Notes under the pieces: model-generated
Told to the model about the DNA's origin: nothing
Seen by the model: only the letters and a program-made list of their open reading frames with translations
Databases searched by the model: none
Shown here: in pieces, positions 1 through 10,623 of the stretch
Position numbering within the stretch: the first letter of the stretch is position 1
Layout of the letters: every line of letters begins with the position of its first letter
From: Apoderus coryli
Taxonomy: Eukaryota > Arthropoda > Insecta > Coleoptera > Attelabidae
Reading direction: 5' to 3'
Length of the DNA stretch: 64,000 bases
NCBI GenBank assembly: GCA_911728435.2
Contig: OU452202.1
Location: 9,651,135 to 9,715,134, forward strand
Translations under genes and position numbers: made by a program

Positions 1-585
1 TCTTGCTGCTATGCAACATACCGCTAATAATGTAAATCAAAACAAAATTTTAATTATTAGAGTCAATTTATACTGGGTTGTTTCGTATAGTTGTTTTATT
101 AAATTTTAAAAACTATTACAAATATTTAAAATTGGCTACTTATTATAAATATTTACTGTGAAATTGGAACAATCCTTAAATGTAGAACTTTCTCCGTTCC
201 CCCATTTTTATTAAATTTAACTGTCGCATTATCGGCATTTTTGACTTCACTGTTATATTCCTTGGAACTTCTATTTGTGATTTCTTAGACTTCTCTGGCA
301 ATATATTTAATTCCACAATTTCCACCAAGCTTCTTAATTCAGGTGGTCTAAATGTGAACAATTCATCATCACCTTCAATTACGTCCATTTCAAATAATTA
401 AATTAAATATTAACACCTTTACTTCCATAGTAATTGTGCGTAAATAACAATTACAGTTTATACTGGGTTTTATACAAATAGGTACATATGATCATTTTGT
501 TTTTTTTAGAATTTATATAAAACCAATTGAATTTTTTTTTGTGAAAAATGGAAAGTCATTCGAACAAAAATTATATGTTTCACAC
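1..585. other. AT-rich non-coding stretch
   Basis: No convincing exon or element is visible. The minus-strand open frame at 176-388 has no splice signals or family motif that I recognise and is treated as chance. Confidence 0.5.
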
Positions 586-685
586 GGCAGAAAAGCAGAT
601 TTAATGCCTTGGCTGCTTTTCTAGCCTCGGCTACGCCTCGTCTATAAAACACCAGCCGCGGCATTAAATCTGCCACTTTTCTGCC
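586..685. repeat. Hairpin with CG-rich centre
   Basis: Inverted arms at 586-608 and 660-685 (GGCAGAAAAGCAGATTTAAT against its complement, with a few interruptions) enclose a GC-rich centre containing CTCGGCTACGCCTCG. The surrounding DNA is AT-rich, so the structure stands out. It resembles the hairpins at 38418-38521 and 63743-63860 in layout. It is probably a small foldback mobile repeat; no coding potential is seen. Confidence 0.6.
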
Positions 686-1837
686 TAGTAAAACAAATAA
701 CTATTTGTCACAAGTTTTTTTTTTTAGGACAAATATTGCTGTTTCCGGCAACGGAGTTGGGAATAGCAAACTCGTCCTTTTTCTATAGGAAAAGTTATTC
801 TGACTCGAAAACGATCCTCGCGCTATTGAAAACTACCTTACCCTAATGCTTAAAAGCGACATATGCATAGCGATGTGACAGATGTGTGACATTTACTTGA
901 TTCTATCCTAATTTGAATTTTATAAATTTTGGAAAGTGGCTAAACGCATTAATTGAGATTGTCTTACTTTAATGTACAAATACTTAATATAGAAACCATT
1001 TTACACCGTCATAAGCAACACCTTTTTCATTCAAAAGCCTAGAAAAATTACAGCCATGTGACTTTCCCTGTAGGGTAAATCGAGGATAAGTTTTATGGCC
1101 TGCAAGATTTGCAGATCTTAGTTCCTAGATATCTATAGTAGGAATAGGGTCTATTCTTCACCAATTCGTAATATAGATGATTTGAGAATACAGAAAATAC
1201 GTAGTAATATAAATTAGGTGTAAAATGAAAAATTCTAGATGCATTGAAATTCATATTTTATTACTAGATTCCATAAGTAGGTAATAACATTTTCTTAGTC
1301 ATATACAAAAATAGTTTTTTACATCAAATATGAGTCAATAAAAAAAAGTAGATCTATTATATGGGTAAGTTAATATTTTCCTGTGCTTTTTTATTTTCAG
1401 CCATAAAAAAGTAAACTAGGACAAGCGTGTTGAACAATTTCTGTGAGCTGTCAGATATAAATCAAATTATTACAAAATATTCTCAGGTTTTTATGTACTT
1501 TTCAACATTATTTCCATGCGTAAGTTTTGAATAAGTTTTCCTCGAAGTCGTCGTGCAAGCACATAAATTTATAACTAATGTAAATTTTTCCTCTCCTCTG
1601 AACAAATGGAAGTTGTCCTAGAGAAGTGAATATTTCTCGAAATCATATCACGATATACGAACTTTCTGCTGTAAATTTATGCAAACATATTCATTATTCA
1701 TTGCGAATTCTCTAAAACCAATATTTGAACCTTGAATGACTTACTACCTTATCCTATTAATAATAATCAATAATAATAATAATAATAGTCGAATAATTAA
1801 TAGTAGTAGTAGTATTACGGTGATATTTGTGTCACAT
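686..1837. other. Non-coding, simple repeats
   Basis: No gene is seen. A degenerate AAT/AGT trinucleotide tract lies at about 1758-1816. Confidence 0.5.
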
Positions 1838-2075
1838 ATACCGGGTATTTCAAAAAGACGCTAGGTCATGGAATCGCGTGAGTTCGTTGGCGATTGAAAT
1901 CGGAGGGCTAATTTTAAAATGGAGGCCTGTCAATGTTTTAAAAAAATACTTTTTTTTTTCATTAATAGAAAATACCGATGTTACATATCAAATGATAGAG
2001 CACTTAAATCTCTAAAATGTTTATTTGGAGAGTTTTTTCATGGCTGGCATATTTAAGTAAATGTCAGTCAATATA
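1838..2075 (+). repeat. Single arm of a palindromic-type TE
   Basis: The stretch starts ACCGGGTATTTCAAAAAG, close to the TATACAGGGTATTTCAAAAA end visible in complement near 19206-19226. It reads like one terminal arm of the DNA-element class whose complete palindromic members occur at 15401-17150 and 26651-27236. No opposite arm was found, so this is a fragment. Confidence 0.4.
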
Positions 2076-2205
2076 AAGTAACAAAAAATAAAGAAAATAT
2101 CATCACTAGCTACATCTGCAATTATTTTTGACAAATAAACACCTGTGAAATAACAATAAGACCGTACTTACGTAGTATATTGGGGTTTCCTCAGAAAAAT
2201 AAATA

Positions 2206-2528
2206 ATATCCGTAGAACTGTATTTTTGTGAATCATATTATATTTGATTGATTTCTTGACGTTAAATATTTTATGAACATGTAATGGAAACCGAATACAA
2301 AAAGAAATATTATAAATATTGTATAGTTCTGCAATGTAAGAACACTGTGACCAACCCTAATAAAAATTTACACAATTTGTGAAATACGAGTTCTGATTCT
2401 ATGAATAAAACGAACAATTGGCAACAGTGTTAGATTTTATTAGTAAAAATGTGAAGGTTATGTAGGCTACAAACATTTTTGTGATTAGTTTCTTGTTATG
2501 CCACTTCTATTTTTATTTATTTTTCTGA
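2206..2528 (+). repeat. Dispersed repeat A, copy 1
   Basis: This segment matches, in reverse complement, the segment at 22947-23232. Shared landmarks are ATATCCGTAGAA, GTTCTGCAATGTAAGAACAC, AACACTGT and ATGCCACTTCTAT. Copy 1 has about 40 extra bases (around 2275-2320), so one copy carries an indel. No coding capacity is seen. It is probably a non-autonomous mobile element; its true ends are not established. Confidence 0.7.
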
Positions 2529-2694
2529 GGGTATTTCAGTTAATATAACTGTCAATATGAGTTATATTTGGCGACTGTCAGAATATTCTATTATTTGTTT
2601 ATTAATAGTGGGTGTCAGTGGTAGACTAAGTATAAATAAAAAATATATAAATCGAAAATCTACTTTTCCGACTGGCTGCCATCGGGATTTTTTT

Positions 2695-2889
2695 TTAAGT
2701 CAAATATCTCCTTAACGATTTCTTTGAAGTTTTTCAGCGTAGTTGCTAGAAATAGGGCTATTATGTGACTCTAACTACATCAAAATTATTAAGTCCAGTG
2801 ACGTTAGGAGGGCAACTTAATTAAAATTATTGACAAAACAATGTACGACACTAACTGCAATTTGATTTCTATATTGTCCTGAGATAAAG
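2695..2889 (-). repeat. Dispersed repeat B, inverted copy
   Basis: The reverse complement shares the order of landmarks seen at 3761-4090 and 18880-19226: TTATCTC then ACAATAT, then a run with CGTCACTGGACTTAA, then a segment ending in AAATCG and AGGAGATATTTG. Together with the 3761 copy it forms an inverted pair about 1 kb apart. Confidence 0.6.
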
Positions 2890-3089
2890 GAAATATCGAT
2901 AAATGTAGTGCATGTCGGTCATCTCGACATTTGTATACTGATTCATATTAAGCGACTTCAACAAATTTGACGGGTTCAAAATGATTGGCGCAGTCAAATA
3001 ACATCAATGTGACTGATTTTTAGTCGAATTATTCACAAAAACTCTTGGCAGGTATGTTGAAAAATGTTATGACACCCACCTAGCATCCC

Positions 3090-3480
3090 ATTCTTTCAAC
3101 GTTTTCCGTCGTCGCGGACCTTTATTTCTAAAAAGAACTCGAGCTGACAGTAGGTCTTCCAGGTCACACGGAGCTGCCTCTGGTAGTTCGCTGGTGCCAA
3201 CGTTTTTCCTGGAACTCCAACTTGACACTCCCCTTTAGCTCTTAAAAGAGGTCGTGTGGATTGGTTTTCCTGACCTATCTCCCAAACGACAGGGTTAGTC
3301 CTCGTACGGGATTGGCAAGCGACGCCAAGACATTTAAAGCTTCGAATAGCGATGCCAAGTACTTCGCATGCTTGACACTGTTTCCTTCTACCCTCTGACG
3401 TCACTTGTCTCTATCCTTTCCTCACCCCCATCTGTTGCCTTGAAGTGCACCAGGGTCTCTTAGATTTAGTTTATTTTATT
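3090..3480. other. GC-richer island of unknown nature
   Basis: Base composition shifts to roughly half GC between about 3096 and 3440, against much AT-richer flanks, and a T-rich (TTTTA)n tract follows at about 3466-3490. A 102-codon minus-strand frame runs through it but shows no recognisable motif. A LINE or SINE terminal piece with a tail would fit, but I cannot identify the family. Confidence 0.35.
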
Positions 3481-3760
3481 TTATTTTAGGTTAGTTTAGT
3501 TTATTTTCGGCCACGGCGAGTTACTCTCTTGAAGAGTGATTAGGGTTGTTCTTTTTGCCAAATTTTTCCAAACTTGTCTAGAAGCTTTCCTGGACAATGG
3601 ACAACCGAACCACAAATGAGCATGCCTGCGTGTGTGGGAAGTTAGATAAGTTGAATTCCCATCAGAGGTATTACTGTCGTGGTAAACTTTCTGTTTGGAT
3701 AATGTTTGTCCCTTATGTGAGCTTCCATTTAAAACTAGAAAAAAATAGATAAGATAAGAT

Positions 3761-4090
3761 TGCTTTATCTCAAGGCAATATCGAAATTAAATTACAGTCA
3801 GTGGCGTACTTTTTGTTGTCCTAACGCCACTGGACTTAAACATTTTGATCCAGTTAGGGCTATATAAGCTCCCTATTTCTAACAACAACGCTGCCAAATT
3901 TTAATGAAATCGGTAAGGAGATGTTTGTCTTAATTAAAAAAGAAACGTTATTTACAAAAAAACTTTAACACCTTGTATCTTGGAAATAATGCTTTTCCGG
4001 ACGTATGTTTATGGAAACTTTTTTGCATAAAATAATCTAAGAAATCACCGCCATAAATATTGCTGCGTCTGTTTAAAGCAACCTGTATAA
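3761..4090 (+). repeat. Dispersed repeat B, copy 2
   Basis: The same landmarks as at 18880-19226 occur in the same order: CAATATCGAAATTAAATTAC, ATATAAGCTCCCTATTTC, AACAACGCTGCCAAATTT, AAAACTTTAACACCTTGTAT and ATGCTTTTCCGGACG. The last two also resemble the arms of the palindromic MITE at 26651-27236 (AAAGTTTTTCTTAAAAACTG, TTTCCGGACATATG), so these repeats belong to one loose superfamily. Confidence 0.7.
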
Positions 4091-5032
4091 AGAATGGTAT
4101 GTCATATACGTTATTAAGCGTTATTTATATCAAAATTGTTATGTAGGTACGAGTATTTTTTTTACAACTAAACTATTTCAAATTGATTGGTAATTTATTC
4201 CTTTTAAGAACAACGAGAGAAATTTTGACATGCGGTATTAACTTATAGGTACCTACCTAATAGTTCCTACTTCTAGTTTTAGGATTACCATTAGAAATCC
4301 AATTCCATAATACACGGGTACATACAGTGCTTGCATTTTAAACTTCAAAACCACTATTGGTTGAATTTTGTGTTCCACCCTTTCACCACCAACTTTTTTA
4401 ATGTCACCCCCTGTGTTGTCACATATTATCTTTAGTAGCTTAAAAAGTTCTGAGATAAAGGCATACATTAAAGAAGTAGACAAAAAATCGTAAAATTATT
4501 GTATAAATGCTCAAAGTGAAAATTCTCTCCGAACTTTTCGTAATGTTTGCCGAGATATTTGTCCACAGGCTCGAGTTATTATAGTTCTGAGGTCTCATCG
4601 CACCACTCGAATGTACATGGAATATGCCCTCTGTGAAGGCACCGGCCCGCAAGTGGCGTTAGTCTCGGATACTAGGAATGTTAATCACCACGTCCCCGAC
4701 ACCTCAAACGACAGCACAGCTACATCATCGGCGGTTTACACAACACATGACATCGTCTCGGATACTAGAATCTGATAAACGCCGCCTGGAAGAACGTTTA
4801 CCCGCAGGAATACCCCCAAAGAAAGAGCCATTGCTTAGCACGATAAGCGTAATGACGAGGAGCTCCATCTTGTTGGAAATGCAAATTGTCTTCATCAGTC
4901 TGGTTTTCTAGCGACTGAGTGGCTTCACTAATTTTTATCATACTTGCTTGAATTACTGTTTTGTTCAATTTAATATGCGTTTTTTTTACTAAATTATTTT
5001 TAAACCAATATCTGTTATGCAGAAAATTATTC
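4091..5032. other. Non-coding stretch
   Basis: Nothing firm is seen. Short frames at 4253-4483, 4440-4652 and 4678-4911 carry no motif. The 4500-4900 part, with GTCTCGGATACTAG occurring twice (about 4661 and 4757), resembles decayed IS630/Tc1 transposase sequence, but I could not assemble a reading. Confidence 0.35.
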
Positions 5033-5904
5033 CTAAAATTTTTGATTGATCAATCTGGTCAACCCAAGAGTTTTCATTGCGGATTGGTTGTTTTTGCCTT
5101 GGTCGCAAGCGACGGCTACAACTTGTAGTTCAATATCTAAAAGAATTGTTAAAGCATTTTCTAAATTATGCCTAAGATGTTTGCCCGACATTGCCATTGC
5201 AGAAATAAAATATGCTGGCGGATATTTCCAATTTTTGTATATTCCTCGTAACAAAAATAGCATTATTTGACTAGCAAACATGTTTTTTCTTGAGTTCCCA
5301 CCGTGGTCATAAAAACCTTTGATTTTATCATATTCTGCCGAATATTGAAGTTATTGAAGGTTTTGAGAGAAATTTTGTCAACCATTAGAGTACAATATTT
5401 TTCGTTTTCTTCCATGACACATACTTTTTCGTTTTAGTTCTTCATTAAAACCAGCTAGGCACAGAATGTCACACTGGGCATAGCGATTTTTAAATTGTTT
5501 CGCCAATATTTCTAGGCGCTTGGGGATTTATAATATGACACAAGACTGAAGTCCTTTTCAGATTTTGTCCCAGGACGACCAGGTTTGTGGTGTATCTGCA
5601 TATTTACAAGTGCTTCGGCAAATTTTGACTTGGAACTAAAATTATCAACACTTATTTTTCTATCACGCATTTTGTTTTGCATGCGTAACTGTTGCTTCAG
5701 TTTTACAATCATCATATTGTTCTTACGCAATTGACGTTTTTGGATGGAAAGAAGATTTTTTAATTGTGAAACGGAGGAATTTGTCGAAATTTTTGGAAAA
5801 AGAACACGTCGGCGTCGTAACATTTTAGTTTTTGGAAATGGTGTAGGCATTTCTGAAATGGCATGTAAGTATTTCTTCCGTTTGGGTTTGACTACTTGTC
5901 TCAA
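5033..5904 (-). pseudogene. P-element/THAP9-like transposase relic
   Basis: Two minus-strand open segments (5904-5512 and 5281-5033) read as consecutive parts of a P-element/THAP9-type transposase. The first has a basic, leucine-rich coiled part (QLKNLLSIQKRQLRKNN) and then KFAEALVNMQIH and SYYKSPSA, the usual entry to the catalytic domain. An in-frame TAG interrupts where a tyrosine codon normally follows SPSA. The second has GIYKNWKYPPAYF and VACDQGKNNQ, typical of the RNase H-like core. Between them, broken frames still give MVDKISLK-like fragments. The N-terminal THAP zinc finger was not found. It is surely inactive. The plus-strand frame at 5046-5270 is a shadow. Confidence 0.7.
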
Positions 5905-6014
5905 CAGCTACCATTGAGGAATCACGTCGCGAATTATTTATTTCTGAGTGACTATATATCTATATTGCGTCTGAATGGATTTATAACATTTTGTAAAAGT
6001 TCTAAATTATCTCG

Positions 6015-6245
6015 TCCCCCAGCAGCGGAACTCTTTATAGAGATAACTTTCTTTATGCTATTTAGAACTCTATGACGACAATCGACGAAATACAAACATG
6101 CTAAAGATGTCCAGAATAACTTTTTGAATATATTTAGCTCGTTTGTATTTCGCCGATTGTCGTTATAGAGTACAAAATAGCATAAATAATCTGATATCTA
6201 ATCACTATATAGCTTACAGAGTTCCGTTGCAGAGTTCCTGCCCAC
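6015..6245. repeat. Inverted-repeat MITE-like element
   Basis: Complementary arms surround about 6100: CGACAATCGACGAAATACAAAC on the left pairs with GTTTGTATTTCGCCGATTGT on the right. Outer parts (GCGGAACTCT / AGAGTTCCG, TATGCTATTT / AAATAGCATA) also match. The right arm has a roughly 25-base insertion near 6190-6220. It is a non-coding foldback element. Confidence 0.6.
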
Positions 6246-7437
6246 ACATTGATCTTCTAGGATAAAAATTTGGGCTATCTATTATTTTTCAAATCATCTC
6301 TTCACAGAACTGTTCCCTTCTGCTATAATCGTCTTCACTGAGTTGTTGATGAATTTGTAGCTTGTATGGAAATAACTTATTTTGTTTCGGTACCTCATCT
6401 ACAGAACCAGCAGATAAGCCAGCTAACTTGGCTACTTTTGGAATTGAGATGTTAGGATTCATAGCAAAATTATCAATAACTTCGATATGCCTTGACGCGT
6501 CTTGAATCCTTGGTTTATATTATATACCGAACTGTCGCCCCACATTTTCTTACTAAATCAAGTACATACTGGTGATTTGTATTTTTACCAGGGTTCTAGC
6601 GTTGAAAACTCTCTGCTACGAGCACAACAATTTTCACTTCCGCAAATAATGTAGATTATATCTATTCTCTGCCAAAGTATAAACCATTTTTGAAGAACTC
6701 TTGTACCTACCTACCAGCGTTTTATACAAATTTTGTTGCTATTCCTATTTTGGTTGCTATTTTTTTTTGTTTGTCTTTGTAAATTTATTAGTGGGTGAGT
6801 TACTTGATCGAGTCAGGCAAATATCTTTTATTTTTCTTGCATTGGGGTGAGATTCACAATCATACACAAACATTTTTTTACATTTTCGGAAATCTTGTTC
6901 TACAACCTCACTGAGAAATGTTCGCTATTCTTTAGCTTTTATTATTTTTGTTAGTTTTTTTATATTTATGACTTTCCTTTAATTGGGTGTTACCTGTATG
7001 AAATAAAGGCTTATTATTATTGTTGTGTACTATCTCAGAAACGGATGGAATAATTTTATGTATTCTTGGTATATGGATAAAACTGCTTAAAATTGATGTA
7101 TTGTATGAGAGGGGATTCAACCAACAATGGTTTGCTATCAAAACCAAATAGACGTGTTTTTGTCGAAAATCGTGTTGCAAATGAAATTAAAATGAAAGCA
7201 CTGTATATCAAATAAACCGTAGAAAGTTGTTATTGTATTATATCAAATTCAAAATATGGTAGGATTGATATTAAATACTCAACAATAATAAGTTCTCTGA
7301 AGCCTTATATGGAACAGACAGAAAAAAGTGGTTAGTTGAAATGGGATACATAATATTATTTTACAGAAAGTCAATCAATAAAAATGAAGTTAAAAAAAAC
7401 TTTTAGATTCTTATACCGTCTAATAACATGAAATTTA
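6246..7437. other. Non-coding stretch
   Basis: No supported gene. The minus-strand frame at 6932-7180 has no motif. It could be remains of the same P-like element's 5' half, but no THAP C2CH pattern is readable. Confidence 0.35.
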
Positions 7438-7860
7438 TGTACACTATTGGACAAAAGTAGAGCAACAACGAGCTTGAATTTGAATAATTAATTAATTATT
7501 ATTGTAATCCCCAGCTAATTTTACTGAAATATTATCCCCAATATTAGTAATATTTCACAATATTTTGGTACACTTTAAACAAAATGAAGACAGAGAAATA
7601 TTTATAATTATAAAAATCGACGAAACAAAAGTAAAGCCACAAATTGTGTCAACAGTATTTTATTTTATATATTACAATAAAAAAACATTAAACACATTTA
7701 ATAATTTCAATAGCTAGTATTATGTTAATAATATCCATTATTATTTATTACTGCCGGCAACGTCGCGGCATTGAGGCAATCAATTTTTGAACAGTATATT
7801 TTTGGGAAGGGTTGTCCAAACTTCCCTATCACGATTAGTATTGTATTGACAATACATTAA
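7438..7860 (+). mobile_element. Possible Tc1/mariner-like remnant
   Basis: The text CACTATTGGACAAAAGTAGA near 7441 and GAAACAAAAGTAAAGCCACA near 7623 is of the kind found at the ends of Tc1/mariner elements. A GC-richer patch at about 7752-7770 is followed by ATTGAGGCAATCAATTTTTG. No transposase frame survives. This is a weak call resting on terminal phrasing only. Confidence 0.25.
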
Positions 7861-10393
7861 TATTTGGTATTGTAATAGAGAAGTGTAAAATTGTCAATAC
7901 TTTGAAAACTATACATTTTTGCAATATACATTCTTTCATAAACTTGCCCTTATTTTTGATGCAAAAAAATAAAATAATACTTACAAAAATTGGGATTTAG
8001 GAGTTGTCTAACGACAATTTTTTTAATTCGGACATGTTTATTTCATTTGTCTGTATATCAGTGATATTGGCGAATAATGTAGTTTTGATATAAGATAACC
8101 TACAAACAGCAGCACAAAAAAAAATTGTTTACCTAGGCCTTCATAAATAATAGAAAAAGGGTTAAAAATAAACGACAAAAAAAATGTATGTACCTTTGAC
8201 GTCCGTGAAAAGTTTAAAAAAGGGTCAGAAAAATCTAACAGGTTTTTAACAAATTTGGTACAAAAATAGTACAGAATATTTCTAGGTGATTTGGAAAACA
8301 TTGAGCGTAGGCAAGAGGTTTAAAAAAGAGTTTAAAAGTTTATAGTTCTTAACCTTATCCGAAATATCGAATAATTTCTAATTGATTTCATAGAATATAA
8401 CCTAAAACAAACAAAAAAATTAGATCACATTGTCGTTGGAAAAGAGTGTAAAAAGGGGTTAAAAACTTAAAATATATTTCCTAAACATAGTAAAAATAAA
8501 GACTAGATATTTGTAGCTTTGATAGGATATAACCTATGAAATGTATCATAAAAAACATGCTTACAAAGGCGTTCGGAAATAGTGGGAAAGGGGTCAAAAT
8601 AAAAAAAATGTCTACAATAAAAATATTTCGAAATATAGCTTGTCCCCAGGAGTCTTATGAGAAAGGTAAATGACAAAAAGGTCACAAAAATATTACTTTT
8701 ACAATTAAATTTGGAGAGATATTCGTGCTCGAGGGCAATAGTTTATTTAATATAATTTCCGCTTGCATTAATTTTATAATTTTATACAAGTGACATAGCA
8801 TGAAATCAAAATTTCAAAAAATAATAATTTTTTAATTTATTATTGTTAGGAGAGGAGTATTTGTTACTCCTGCTCTGTGAGAAAAAAAAATACGTTTCTT
8901 CATGTAGTACATTATATTCTTGTTGCTATACTGGATTTCGCCATCTAACCATATTAGTGAATTCAATACCTACACAAAAAAATGTACAGTTTTTCGATTA
9001 TTACCTAGTTACGTGTCTTTGTATGGAATTGCGCAACGGCTATCTTCATTTATCGACTAATTAACAAAACAGTAATGTAGCAGGCACTTACATGTTTCAA
9101 TAGAATATCTAGCAGCATTATAAGAGGCTTAAAATTAGAAAATTTTAAAATCAACTGTTACAAATTGGTATTTATCGTTAATGGATAATAAATTATAAAT
9201 GCTTTTTAGCTAATGATAAATGCATTTAAAAGAACGACCTTTATTATGCGTGTTCATCAGAAATCGGTTACGCCTTTACATTATGTCTAATGTATTTCCA
9301 ATTTAAAGGAGGAAATAGTAATAAGAGTATGAGATTTGAAATTTTATCGGTGTGTAACCTAATTAGTGTAAAAAGTGATATTTTGTTAAACAATTAAACA
9401 ATAAAAAAGGTGTGTGTACCGGGTTTCCCCAGTCATTTTGGAGGGTGGAAGTCACCAAATTATATAAACTGATCTTTTTGTCTTTAATTTTTTAATTTAT
9501 TATATAACTCGAATCTTAATGCTTTAGGTATATAATCTGCTCGCGGAACGAACGATATTTTTGACTTCATTCCAAACACAAATATTTCCTTAACCAGAAG
9601 ACAAAAATTTGTAATTAGAGCCATGAGACTTTTTTTTCTCAGAGTTCAATACTCTTCAAATTGTTTAGTTTATAGAGAGAAACACTTTTTGATATGTTGT
9701 AAGACACCGAGATTTAAAAAAAGGAAGCCATTTGACTTCATTTTGATTTATTATTCGCCTACCAACCATATTTATTTATTAAAATAAAATAAGCATCTAA
9801 CATACTCATAAAAATGTATAGCTTAGTCCTAAAAATAATATTAACAATTTTTGACCTTTGAAAATTTGCATTTTGTAAATGAAAATGTAGAGACGGAATT
9901 GAGAAATATATTTAGATTTAGATTACGTATTCGAACATTTGTCGTGAAAACTTCGAATAAATTTAAGATGTGAATCTTTGTTGAAAAATAAGATTGTTAT
10001 TTTATATAAACATGTATTTGCGCAACCCCCTGGTTTGATAGAGGCCTCTAAAGAATAAAGAATCGCAAAAAAAGTAGTTTTTTTTCTAAAAAAACAAAAA
10101 ATTTAAAGACATTAAGAGGGTTATTCAATAAAAATTAGTGTGGTGTTCCCCTATGGTTGCAAGGAGTAGAAAAAAGCCTCCCCTAAAATTGGTTTTTGTA
10201 CATAACTTTTTTTCCTTAACCGTATCATATATTTAAAAATAGCTGGATTCATTTTAAACAAATAAGGTCTCTTGTAATTTTCTCGTGAATCTAACAGTTT
10301 CTGAGAAGAAAATATTATCAATTGCATAATATGATTCGCATAGGGTTGAATTTCAATCGAACTTGCTCTAGTAAGCGGCTGTCATTATAACAT
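7861..10393. other. Non-coding stretch with degenerate tandem motif
   Basis: From about 8090 to 8700 a loose motif recurs: a run like AAAAAGGGGTTAAAA or AAAAAAGGGTCAGAAAA, then GATATAACCTA-like text (around 8155, 8215, 8320, 8450 and 8585). This suggests an old, decayed tandem array with units of 100-150 bases. Open frames there (8038-8301, 8503-8685) are artefacts of low complexity. From 9400 to 10390 there is AT-rich DNA, and about 10110-10350 reads like one arm of a palindromic TE. No gene is seen. Confidence 0.4.
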
Positions 10394-10600
10394 TTGGTTA
10401 AGACCAGAACCATAAAAACGGACTCTCGTTTGAAGCACATCACTATCTCATCTGACAAAACCCGGAAACAACAACAATACTACAAGAAGATCAAGCAACA
10501 ACTTATAGAACGAAAAAACAAGGGGGAGAGCAGCATCAAGATAGCGTTTCAAAAAGGTGTTCCGACAATAATTAATATAAGTGAGCGCTCTTTAAACTAA
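10394..10600 (+). CDS. Possible ORF1 C-terminal fragment
   Basis: This 68-codon basic frame ends 23 bases before the ORF2 start codon. It is rich in K and Q (TRKQQQYYKKIKQQL) and lacks zinc knuckles or an RRM. It has no ATG start at its left end, so if it is ORF1 only the end remains. Position and basic charge support the idea; there is no family motif. Confidence 0.35.
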   Translation: MVKTRTIKTDSRLKHITISSDKTRKQQQYYKKIKQQLIERKNKGESSIKIAFQKGVPTIINISERSLN

Positions 10601-10623
10601 CTTGTTTGTCTAACGGTGTCGAC

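Noticed and set aside
1741..1816. CRISPR-like or regulatory array
   Set aside because: It is just a degenerate trinucleotide microsatellite; no regular spacers, and this is a eukaryotic genome.
3096..3404. 102-codon minus-strand frame in the GC-rich island
   Set aside because: No motif, no splice context; GC-rich DNA has few stops by chance.
5046..5270. Plus-strand 74-codon frame
   Set aside because: Shadow of the P-like transposase on the minus strand.
8038..8685. Minus-strand hydrophobic frames
   Set aside because: Low-complexity T-rich translations across a decayed repeat; no splice or start support.
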